From: Eremomyces bilateralis CBS 781.70
Taxonomy: Eukaryota > Ascomycota > Dothideomycetes > Eremomycetales > Eremomycetaceae
Direction: 5' to 3'
Length of the DNA: 64,000 nt
Assembly (NCBI RefSeq): GCF_010015585.1
Contig: NW_022985078.1
Span: 62,001 to 126,000 of the forward strand
Shown here: piece after piece, positions 54,231 to 64,000 of the stretch
Position numbering within the stretch: position 1 is the first letter of the stretch
Layout of the letters: every line of letters begins with the position of its first letter
The notes under the pieces: model-generated
What the model was told of the DNA's origin: nothing
Databases searched by the model: none
Seen by the model: the letters and a program-made list of their open reading frames with translations, nothing else
Position numbers and translations under genes: made by a program

Positions 54231-57200
54231 ATGGATGTCGCGACGATGGATTCTTCCACAGAATACCCCGACATGGAGTCCCCTATGGATCAGGATGATG
54301 TGATATACCCGTGCAAAGGGTGCGGAGAGGTGAGTTACAAATGAATGGAGTGTCCTGAACGAGGTTCTGACCGCGCCCCCCTTTAATAGGTTCTTGAAGA
54401 GGGCAAAGCATTTGAGTTAGCGGGAAACCGCTGGCATATTGACTGCTTCCGCTGCCATACATGCGGTCTTCTCCTCGATAGCGACGCGAACCTGCTGCTC
54501 CTCGGCGACGGCTCGCTCATCTGCAACAACTGCACCTACTCCTGCAGCGCATGTGGGGACAAGATCGAAGATCTCGCGATCCTCACCGGCGAACAAGCCT
54601 TCTGCGCGTCATGTTTCTGCTGCCGTAACTGCAAACGCAAGATCGAGAACCTACGATATGCGCGAACCAGCCAGGGCATCTTTTGCATGAGTTGTCATGA
54701 GAGCTTGATGGCGCGGCGGCGGAAGAAAAGCAGGCAGAAAAGCGAACGGGCGGCAGCGGAGAGGAACGCTCACATTAGTAAGGAAAAGAGTCTGCCGGCG
54801 CTACCGCAGAGCGCGGTGCCACCGAACGAATTCAGTCGCTCGACTCTGGGTGCGCCGGAGCCATATAACAACGATGTGTCGCCGAGACCGGGGAGTAATA
54901 AGTCTCGACAGGATCTCTCTGCTGGCGAAAGAGGGAGAGATGCGTCGCCGGGCTCATTCGAATCGAGTCGTAAAGGTATGGACGCACTTCATCGTATGAC
55001 CTATTTCGAGCTGACTCTTGCAGAAACCCTACCCGCCAGCACCTATAAGGACGAATCTCGAAATTTGTCGATGGATGGGAGTGTGAATGGCATCAATAGT
55101 GATGATGGCGTATTCGTCCCATTAGCTTTCGATCCAAATCCCGCCCCGGATCCATCTCCCATGGCCAAATCACAACCCTTTAGCGACGGATCAGCCTCGC
55201 TCAATGAGAACTCCGACCTGTCTGAGTCCACTTCATCTGTACGCGCCGCTAATACCCGCGACTACTTCAGTCGAACGAACGCCCCTCCTTCAGCAAACCA
55301 CCGCGAGATGCTTAAAGAAACGCTTGGTCATAAAGCCAACTCGTCCCGGTCCTCCTCGGCGGACCGTGGAAAGGAGGGTCCTGGCACTCCCCATATCATG
55401 TTTCAAGAAAAAGGGCGAGTGCCATCGGATCAGGTACGGTCACGGAAACAACCAAGTGGTCCGCCATCGCCAGCACCACCGGCGGACAAACAATTTGGGA
55501 ACACGACTCAATCAGTTGCATCCCCAAGTTCCGGAGCGCCGGGAGAGTTCAAACTTCAGGATGCACCGAAATCAAGAAAAGCCTCGTCGCGTCGAAGTAC
55601 CGGAAATCACAAACAGGAGGGTCATCTACACACCCATTCACAGTCCGGCAGATCTCCGGGAACTTCATCGGTCTCTTCACCCAACTCGGATTTGATAGCT
55701 CGGACCCTTTCTCCACCTCTGGAACACTCCATCACCAACACGTCACACACGTCGGATCCTTCCGAAGGCTCCTACTCTTCATATGGCGATTCGCCAAACC
55801 TCACACAAGGTTCCCCTCCTATGGCATCACACCGTGCAGAACTACCCCAACGAGGCGACTCTCTCGCCGCATCATCGCTGAAACAGACGATCCCCAGGAA
55901 AGAAATCGGCGCTCCTAGATCCGATCCTACCACGCCAACCGGGCCGACCGGTCCAACCCGATTTGCCCATGACCGAGCGGCGCCTCCCGCGTCGTCGTTG
56001 CGGACACAAGAGTCACAAGTGAATGGAACGCAAGCAGGCGGAAAGTATGCCTTGGACATACCGCACCCGCCTCAGCGCTCCGCCAGTCGGCCCAATGCCA
56101 GCCCTCAGCAAGGCATGGAGGCATCGGATGATGGCGAAGGTGGCTCGTTCACTTCACCTCGACCACCACCCGCGCCACCAACCGAGAATAGACACAAGCC
56201 GGGCGAATCGATCAGCTCTGTTCATAGCGAATCCGCATCGCCATCCTTCCTTCGGTATAGCGGCGGAGGGGAATTCAGCTTGGACGAGGACATGGCACGC
56301 ATTATCCGCGGGGAAGATATGCTCCCCGCCGAGAAAGACTCGTCGCTTGCGCGCCGCATATCCAACGCGGTTAGCAAGCACTCGCGTAGTTTTAGTGACC
56401 GTGGATCCCGCTCATCAGCATCGCAGAAATGGCCCCGAACCACCCCCATCAACGGCACGTTTGACATCAGCAACCCAACGTCACCCGACGCGACCCGGGA
56501 TGATCCATCCGTGCTGCGGAATCAGTTGCGGCGCGCACAGCAGCGCATCGCAGAATTGGAGGCCGAGAAGGTCGGTCTTCAGGATGTGATCAACTCGTCG
56601 GCGGAGATCAAGCATGTCAACTCTGAGCTTCGCGAGAAGCGGTCCACCGTTGCTGTCCTCGACTCGCAGCGCGAGATCGTCCTCCGCGAGCTCGAAGTGA
56701 TGACCGATCAGCTCCGCAAAGCGAAGGATTCCAATTCACCAGCCACACCTTTCGACATTGCCGCGCTGAAGAGCGATGCCGTGCGCGAGCTTGCCGCCAG
56801 CCTCCGCGTTCTCGAAGACCAGCTTCGTTCGGAGATCGAAGAGCTCATGGAGAAGCGGGCCGACCTCACACAGGAGATCGCAGACCTGATCCAGATGAAA
56901 GACAAAGGCTTCCAAGAATACGAAGCGCTGTCCACACGAAACGCACAGTTAAACACGTTAAACCATCAACTCGTCCAGAGCATTCAGGAGATGTACAAAG
57001 CCGGGAAGCACCCCAACGGTTCCGCCTCCGTCGACGCCGGCCGCCCTGGCACCAACGGCCTCGGCATCTACCACCACCAAAAGGACAGGTCCGAAGCCTC
57101 CGTCGACCTGCGCACCATCATCAGCGGCCCCACCAGCACCGGCACGAGCATCAGCGGACCGAGCATCAGCGGCCCGATCCCCGCCGAGGCATCCTACGCG

Positions 57201-58353
57201 CACCTCCTCAATGGGCCGGATGGCCTCGAACACGAGCCCGTGATCGTCGGACCCCCGCACGTCGTCAAGCTCGACCGCACGAAGGGCAAGGCAAATATGT
57301 GGAAAAAAGGCGGCGCCTCGCTCGCGAAGAACATCAAGGGCATCCGCGGCGCCCTCAGCGGCGACCGGGCCCACGAGATCCCCCGCTATGGCAGCATCGG
57401 CGGTAACGGCACCATTACTGAGCCCGGCATGCCCTACAACTCTATGCCCGCCGGCCAGCAGCCAAACGAGCTCGGCACCCCGAACCTGGCCTCCAACAAC
57501 AACCGCGCCGGAGAGCGCGAACGTGAGCGCGAGCGGCAGGGTTTCGGGGGGCTGTTCGGCAGCGGGCAGAAGGTCGGGAACAAGCTTGGACCCGGCCACG
57601 CGCACCTCAAGTCGCACCACACCAACTCATCCAGTCCGTCACTGTCAGACGGGACGAAAGACACGCAGTTATTCGGCACGGATCTCGCGACGCGGTGCGA
57701 CCAAGAGAAGCGCAGCATCCCGTCGATCGTGATTCGATGCATCGAAGAAGTCGAACTCCGCGGCATGGACGCAGAGGGAATCTACCGCAAATCCGGCGGC
57801 AGCGGGCAGGTGAACAGCGTGCGCGCCGGCTTCGAGAAGTCGAACGAGTTCGACATCTCGGATCCGGATTTGGACATCCACGCGGTAACGAGCGCACTGA
57901 AGCAGTATTTCCGACGGCTGCCCGAGCCGCTGATCACGAATACGGTGTACGATGCGCTGTTGGAGGAGGCGACAGGCGGGAATATCGGGGCGGCGAGTCC
58001 CGGCGAGGAGGTGCCGGAGCCGGAGATGGAGGAGCGGGGACGGCGGATCCGCGAGGTGTTTAAGGGGCTGCCGGGGTGTCATCGCGACTGTCTGGAGTTC
58101 TTGGTGTTCCATCTGGTGCGGGTGGTGCGGATGGAGAAGATGAATCTGGTGAGTTTTTTGTTGGATTTCCTTCGTTCTGCTCGGTGCGCTAATGTTTTGA
58201 TAGATGACCCCCCTCAACCTCGCCGTGGTCTTCGCCCCGACCATCATGCGCCCCACCTCCATCGAACGCGAGATGAGCGACGTCCAGGCGCAGCGCGTCG
58301 CCGTGCAGACCTTGCTGGAGCAGTACAAGACCATTTTCGACTCCGAGGCGTAA
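54231..58353 (+). CDS. LIM-domain Rho GTPase-activating protein (Rga1/Rga2-like)
   Basis: Spliced product about 1319 residues from four exons; introns 54330-54389, 54976-55023 and 58149-58203. Two LIM zinc domains: CKGCGEVLEEGKAFELAGNR...CFRCHTC...CNNC (about 28-80) and CSACGDKIEDL...CRNC...CMSC (about 83-133). A long disordered Ser/Pro-rich middle follows, then a coiled coil at about 724-885 (LRRAQQRIAELEAEK). The RhoGAP domain occupies the last ~190 residues, with the arginine finger Arg1150 in GIYRKSG, KQYFRRLPEPLI, and NLAVVFAPTIMRP after the last splice. Yeast Rga1/Rga2 with this order act on Cdc42 in polarity. Intron 2 is 48 bases, a multiple of three without stops, so retention would only insert 16 residues; its borders and branch site (GCTGAC) favour splicing. 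The start at 54231 places the first LIM Cys at residue 28. Confidence 0.93.
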
Positions 58354-60904
58354 TCGACCCGCCCCTCTCCCCTTTCCCCTCCTTCTTTCTCGAACGATTG
58401 AACAATCTCCTACCCCGCTTCTACTTCAGCGTGCTTTCCCCTTCCAGAATCGAATGATATCCGATCCGCGCGACATGCCCGGCTCCCCTCAAAACAGATC
58501 TACCCAACCGATTCTTTGCTTGTCGTTTATACATTTTGTCTCTTTTCTGCCGGTGATACCACATAGCGGCGTTTGCTTCGTTGAGCCAATCTTCCCCCAC
58601 TACTTTGTGTCGTCGGGCGGATGGCCGGATGCGTTTTGCTTGGTGTCTATCGTGTGGAAACGGAGTAGGGACGGAGTTAGATGCGTCGATCGGGTTTCTT
58701 CTTCTTTTTCTTCTTCATTTCGTGTTTAGAGATTGGACGTGTGCGGGGGGGGTTGGTTGGTATGCGGTGGATATTAGCCCTGCGAGCGAGTGGCGGAGGG
58801 GAGTGAGTGGGCGCTCGGACGCTGCTGGAGGCAGATTGAGGTGTTGAGAAATGCGGTTTCTTTGAGGGGGATGCGATCTAGTGGAGGATCGGGATGATAG
58901 GTGGAGATAGGGCCTCGGTTGGCTATATGTTTTGTGTTGTCAATAAGAGCGATATGATGAGCGAGTTTCTCGTATCGATATGTTGTATGTTTGATGTGAC
59001 TGTGTGAACCGACTCAGTAGAGATTCGAAGTGTTTGATTTCTTGGTCCTGAGAGACTCCCCTCGTTTCGCTTGGCTAGTATGCACTGACTAATCAGGGGT
59101 GGATTTGCCGAAGGGTCAGGATTGTTCTCTGCTATGGATGGGACGTGCCTGACTGAGGGCGGAGGGGTCTCGCAGCAACCACATCAGTCGCGCCAGTCAG
59201 TGTACTGCTTATTTCTGGTAATGTGGGTTGCGAGCAAGCAGGATCTGCCAGGACAGAGCACGATATTCAGTCGCAATCAGTGGCTTGACTAAGAATGAGA
59301 TAGGTGGATCACAATCATGGACATTGACGTGGCATGGGAGGAGTCTGGCTTCCGGCCTCCTTCAAGGGACATGGATAAGTACTAGAGCTATGCTATGATC
59401 AATGCTATGTATGTACACCTCACACGCGTGGCACTCATCTGGGCAGGTCCAATAACGATCTGCTATTGGCCAGAGCAGGGAGGTAAAAGGTCGGACCCTC
59501 GTAAATCTCTTTCCCTATCGTAGTTGGGCTCAAATACCTCCGTCTCATAGACTGTGCCGAAGCAGACCTCAAATTCTAGGTAAGACTGCGAGCCTTAGAA
59601 CGGTGGCATGGCTGCGGTGACGGTTTGCGAGATTGCTCGATTAGCGAGGTCATGTGCAGACGGCACTACCATAGGGGACTAGCGAGCGGACGTCTAATGG
59701 TAGTTATGGCAGTGCAGCTCGAGCTCAAAAGTGGTATCGCCAACGTGGAACAGGTTCTCGGCGCGCTGATTTCGGCAGGATTGCAGTGAAAGATTGAAGG
59801 GGATTTCCAAGGGTTCGAATCCTAAATTTAAGCTATTGGTTGCTTGAATTCGCTCCTCAGAACATGAGATATCAACACCACGATTCGTAGACTTGTTGAG
59901 CAGTCTAGTGGTAATGAAGCGAAGGAGAATTGCCTCCGGAAGGGAATCTACTAACGGTGCTGTTGGTGAGGAAAACGTAGAAAGTGTAATAGGATCTGAT
60001 GGTTTGATAGGGATATATATGTTAAGTCGTCCGAGTTACACGTAATGAATGCTGCTAGAATAGACCGGTTGGAGGAGACAATCGCCACTTCAACCACGCC
60101 TCTCTTCTGTCCTGAGTCTCATTCCCAAATTCTTTGAATGGCTGCACTGCCACGTAGCTCCCTTGTACTCTGCTTTCTATGCGAGACAAGTTGCCAGCGA
60201 CGGTTCAACGTAGCCGGGCTTCGATCAGTCAGCAGTTGCCGATTTAGTTCTTTTGTGACTGTCCCCCAGTGGCAGTTGTGCTTCTTAGCGAGGCGAAGAA
60301 GCAGGCCATCTTCAGCGTGAGTGAAGGGAATCCTCTTTCGTCTCTGTTTCGCCCGCTTATTTCTCCTGCTTGCCCTGCTGATCCCTCTAGTCCTACTGAC
60401 TCTTCGGATTCCGGATCCGGATCCACAGCGACCGGGTCGCTGCCGGTGCTAGCACAGGTGCCTGTGCCCGTCCACTGTCATAAGACAGGCTCAGTCCACC
60501 GTCCTTTGGCGGCGAGGAGGTGTTAGGGGTCCCGCGACCTTCCACCCTAGCCGTTCGTAGATCCCTCGGTCGAGCGTCTCACGTGCCGGGTAATTCGAAA
60601 CCTGCTGCGACGCAAGTAATCCCGCGAACAAGCGGTTTGTTTGATGGGAGCCGTCCAAAATCTCAGCCAGGCACTGCCGCACTGGTTCCGGGCACCGGGA
60701 AGCACCAGGGGTCGATCCACTGAACGCGGTTCGAATGATGACGACGGGGGAGTCGGCAGTGGCGGAAGAGCGGGTGGACGGTACGGAATCAGCGGTGGTG
60801 ATGCTGATGCGCTGTGACTGAAAAGAAGTAAATTCAAATAAGTCAACCACCCCAGTTCCCGTGCACCCCGTCTCTCAAAACTCCAACAGGACACAGAGTA
60901 GTAC
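58354..60904. other. Intergenic, 2.5 kb, nothing recognised
   Basis: Contains the RhoGAP 3' UTR. No coding frame is credible. A T-arm-like GGGTTCGAATCC at about 59812 has no tRNA around it. Confidence 0.4.
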
Positions 60905-62290
60905 AAATTGTGCGTAATTCAACGCACACAATATATTTTTCTATGGCTGTGTTCGAAATTTAAAACACATTGACTCAAAAGTAGCCCGTTGAACTTGTCA
61001 TAATATATCCGCAGCCTCAATTTGTTGGCGTTTCACAGCCTTTTGAAGCCCTTCTTTCAAGTAGGCGATCCCCGTATTCTTGATTGAAAATGCCTTCGCA
61101 ACTTTCCCCCCGAAACCCCTTGGAACCCCGCTTCATCATGCCCTTGTACTTTTGCGTATATATATCCTTTGGGCCTTTTGGTGCATTATATGATATAGGG
61201 AAACTAAGTTCCGGGGTTACAGGGCGTTGTATGATGTGATTCTGGTTCAATTGGGTGCTTTGTAGGACTTTGTCAGAGTTGAACGGAACCATTCCCGTTC
61301 CACAAAATCCTGCACGGATATTATGTATATCCAGAGCCTGGATTCTTGATTTATAGTATATAGAGATAAAATTATGCTTTTGACAGGTGCAGAGCTGTCA
61401 AGAGAAGCCAATTTGCTAAGCTCTTTCTGGTAGTTATCTAGACTTCAGAGGTGAAAAACACGCAACATCAAGGGGCTGGAGGAAACGGGAACAGTGAGCA
61501 GGTAAAAATAAGAGAATGCACGGTTTTCCTTCGTCAATTTTCATGAACTCTACCGTGGCATGAGAACCGAGCCCATCGCACACTAAAAGGCGCCAATCGT
61601 CTGAGGAGTTCAGTGAGTTACTTTCCGGTCAGAAGTACTTTTCCATCCATTGGATGCCGATCTCGTTCTATGTCTAGGCATTCTCTGAGCTAGTATAGTG
61701 CCAATTTGGTATATCATTATGGTTTAGTGGAAACCAGGAAGACTGTACCAATTTTCCTTTGAAGATGATTAGGGGGGAGATTGTTCGACCGTCTGCTGAG
61801 ATAGCTTCAAGAACTGAAACCCATTCGTAATCCGCGGGCATTTGGTATATGTATGCGTTTTATTTCACCCTTGTGAAGAAGTCTGAGTAAGAGCAATTAC
61901 TCTCCCGTTAGTTCCGCAGCCAAGGGATAGACCGTGTTCGTCGAAATTCCACTGGTTCGCGATTTTGGTATTGTATCGCTCGCAAACGTGTCCATACGTC
62001 TCGCTCGAAGAACTTCTGAATGACCTCCTTTTCTGCGTGATTTACGCGAGCAGCCTCGATTGACCTTTCCGACCATGGCTTTTCCCTGAAGATTCTGTCG
62101 TGAAACGCTGGTGGTCCAACTTTGCCGCAAGGAGTATCATCGCCATTTTCTTAGGCGATTGTATTAGCACATTTATTGATAGAATCAAATTCTCCGTCCT
62201 GAACAGCTTGTATAGCAAGTTCTATGGCGTTTTCATTGATTTTAGGCATTTTCACCATATATTTTGCATTGGTTGAATTGCTTCGTATAT
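60905..62290 (-). mobile_element. Decayed Fot1/pogo transposon
   Basis: On the minus strand a pogo-type transposase can be followed from the ATG at 62250: MPKINENAIELAIQAVQDGE (psq-like HTH), then YEWVSVLEAISADGRTISPL and IIFKGK, LVCDGLGSHATVEFM, FLPAHCSRFLQPLDVACFSP (DDE core), and the C-terminal AGFCGTGMVPFNSDKVL ending at 61017. It is broken by several stops and frame changes. Possible eroded terminal repeats are AATTCAACGCACACAATATA at 60916-60935 and AATTCAACCAATGCAAAATA (minus strand) near 62260-62280. It is a different lineage from the derivative at 26316. Confidence 0.78.
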
Positions 62291-63693
62291 TTCAAACCAA
62301 TCTATCAATCTATCTAGATTTCATGGGGGCTGCACGGAAAGGGGGGTTCACGGGAACTGGGGTGGTTGACTTATAATGCGAAAGAAGAGCCAAAGATGTG
62401 AGCAGTGGAAAATGGCCGTTTGCAGAAACGTTGTTTGACATCACAGAAGCAGGGAATGATGAGGGTGGATTTAAAGCCGATGGCAAAATTGTTTGCTCAA
62501 GTAAAGCATGATCACCCCGTTTCATCGGTGTCGTCTAGCCCCTCGATGTGATTGCTTCGGATATTCCTAGAGCCAATGATACCTGTAGCAATTTGTTTGC
62601 TACCCTGGTAGCATGGGGAACAATAAAGAGAACAGAAACGTGGTTGTTCGGGGGGCTGATGGAGATCAAACGCCAGAATTGTGAATGTAACACTCGTGAC
62701 TGCTTCTGAGGGTTGAAGATTCCTGGTTCTTCTGGCCAAGGAATCAGAGTAGGATCTAAATTGAAACCATTGAACAATTGTTGGAGGGACTTGCACGAAC
62801 AAGCTTAAACCCAACGCCCGATGGATTCACCCAGTCCATTGGAATGAGCACTCATCTTGAAAATAGCCACATTCTCCTGGCTGCTCCCCAATGCCTCTCT
62901 ATAAGGGAAAATGTCAATGCCAACTCGCCGCAGCTTCGCTAGAGGTTGGGCGAGAGGAACTCTTCTTGCCCCGCAGTACCCGGACAAGAAATTCCAATAT
63001 AACGGGGTGGAGTTGGCCCCTCAGCTCATTCAGTGCAATGGATACGTCAGGTTCAACAAATTATACAGGCAAAGCACTTCCAGACTGGAGGGGTACTGTA
63101 GAGTGAGCAGAGATGAAAGTCACCACCGGACTTTCTAAGAACCAGACTAGACATTGCCACAACAACAGCAATGGGGGACGGCCAAAACAACGATACAAGT
63201 TATAAGAGTGAACAGAAACCAAAACCGAAGTCCTTAAACTTCCTAAAGGCTGGTAAGAACTTTGTAGAAGCTGAACAGGCCATATAATTAACGGAGAAAT
63301 ATTTCAACCTGCTGGACTGAATGGAAGCCAACAGGCCATTCGTATTATGACAGGTATAAGGGATAGGCTTTGGATGGAAATATCCGCACAACTCTTCACT
63401 CTGAGATACTCTCAGCTCAGGGGAAATGAGAAGTATCAGATCAAAATCCATGAGGGCGACAGGAGAGGTCATGACAAACTGAAGTGAAGTTGAAGTTGGG
63501 GATGTGTGGCTGCGTGCTTGAATGAACTGTGGCTGGTGTTGACACCTAAAGTAGTTACATGATTGACCAGCATCTCTTTACTGTTTTCCCGAACTTCAAC
63601 CGCCGGAGTTAACTCGGACCTATTCCTATCTCCAAAATTCAACGACGCCACAACGCCACAGCAAAAATCCAGCGCCATAATTGCACCGCCACA
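62291..63693. other. Intergenic, 1.4 kb
   Basis: Short open stretches on both strands without recognisable content. The right end is the leader of the next gene. Confidence 0.4.
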
Positions 63694-64000
63694 ATGACTC
63701 CTCCAATCCCCAACCGCGAATTCGACCTTGGAGATGAAGACCCAGATGATATTCCAGACTACCCAGACGTCTGTCGGCGTTGTCAAGGAAATCATCAAAC
63801 AAACGAGCATAGAGATCAACCAGTATTCGGCAACATTATGGAGAACCCTCTTCCCGACCCGCGACCTCCGGGATCCGGTCCTGATGCCATCATGGTCCCT
63901 GCCAAGCACTTCTATACAGAGGCGCAGATCCAGCTTCGGTTGCAGCAGATCGGGATGGATGAGGCGAAGGATATGCCGGCCAGGTTGCAGGGAATCAGCA
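63694..64000 (+). CDS. Hypothetical protein, 5' part only (runs off the window)
   Basis: An ATG at 63694 (context cacaATG) opens a frame of at least 102 codons that reaches the window edge. The product starts MTPPIPNREFDLGDEDPDDI, is acidic, and has CRRCQGNHQTNEH, a possible small metal site, followed by a Gln-rich helix (YTEAQIQLRLQQIGMDEAKD). I do not recognise it. Composition and start context look real, but without the rest it remains tentative. Confidence 0.5.
   Translation, partial: MTPPIPNREFDLGDEDPDDIPDYPDVCRRCQGNHQTNEHRDQPVFGNIMENPLPDPRPPGSGPDAIMVPAKHFYTEAQIQLRLQQIGMDEAKDMPARLQGIS

Noticed and set aside
59790-59830. GGGTTCGAATCC, a tRNA T-arm look-alike
   Set aside because: No anticodon or acceptor stem can be folded on either side.
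1-64000. CRISPR arrays, bacterial operons or retrovirus-like elements
   Set aside because: No regularly spaced repeats, no bacterial gene organisation, and no recognisable LTRs, gag, or capsid-type sequences were seen.

Overview
The window reads as a nuclear contig from a filamentous ascomycete (Pezizomycotina). Genes carry many short introns of about 45-80 bp with GT-AG borders and CTRAC-like branch sites. Leaders are pyrimidine-rich, there is an intron-bearing tRNA-Lys, and the gene set is typical of the group: a Rga-type LIM-RhoGAP, a Dal5-type permease, a BOR1-type transporter, a chitin deacetylase and a multi-KH protein. Gene models were spliced by eye from splice signals and reading-frame continuity; none has been tested against transcripts.

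Layout. 1-6 kb: the 3' end of translation elongation factor 2, a kinase-fold protein with degenerate catalytic motifs (related to HeLo/prion-inhibition proteins but without the N-terminal domain), tRNA-Lys(CUU), and an RBM26/27-like RNA-binding protein. 6.9-8 kb: a secreted chitin-binding (CBM14, Avr4-like) gene in which the module and its intron are duplicated around a 270-base assembly gap. 9.9-21.5 kb: ordinary housekeeping genes (multi-KH protein, large disordered protein, HAD pyrimidine 5'-nucleotidase, PBSP-type metallopeptidase, MYND-finger protein). 21.5-36 kb: an accessory stretch in which two short-chain dehydrogenases, a single-pass membrane protein and a boron/bicarbonate transporter lie among relics: a PIF1-like helicase fragment, two 3' ends of one LINE family, a deletion derivative of a Fot1/pogo transposon and an isolated Tc1-type DNA-binding domain. 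36-45 kb: Dal5-family permease, chitin deacetylase with CBM18 and a GPI-like tail, a small inverted-repeat element, and a divergent GSK3-family kinase. 45-54 kb: a gene-poor 9 kb with a LINE relic and a 411 bp foldback element. 54.2-58.4 kb: LIM-RhoGAP. 58.4-64 kb: gene-poor, with a decayed pogo/Fot1 transposon, then the start of an unidentified gene running off the window.

How the genes relate. There is no co-directional cluster that looks like one pathway. Two genes (the CBM14 protein and the CBM18 chitin deacetylase) both act on cell-surface chitin and could serve in shielding or modifying the wall, but they are 31 kb apart. The most unusual items are the duplicated CBM14-plus-intron unit, the GSK3 relative with a changed catalytic loop and an apparent GC-AG intron, the kinase-like protein with degenerate motifs, the near-palindromic foldback element, and the Fot1 derivative whose left end carries a perfect 14 bp hairpin. 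I found no CRISPR array, no bacterial-type system, and no recognisable retrovirus-like or capsid-bearing element.
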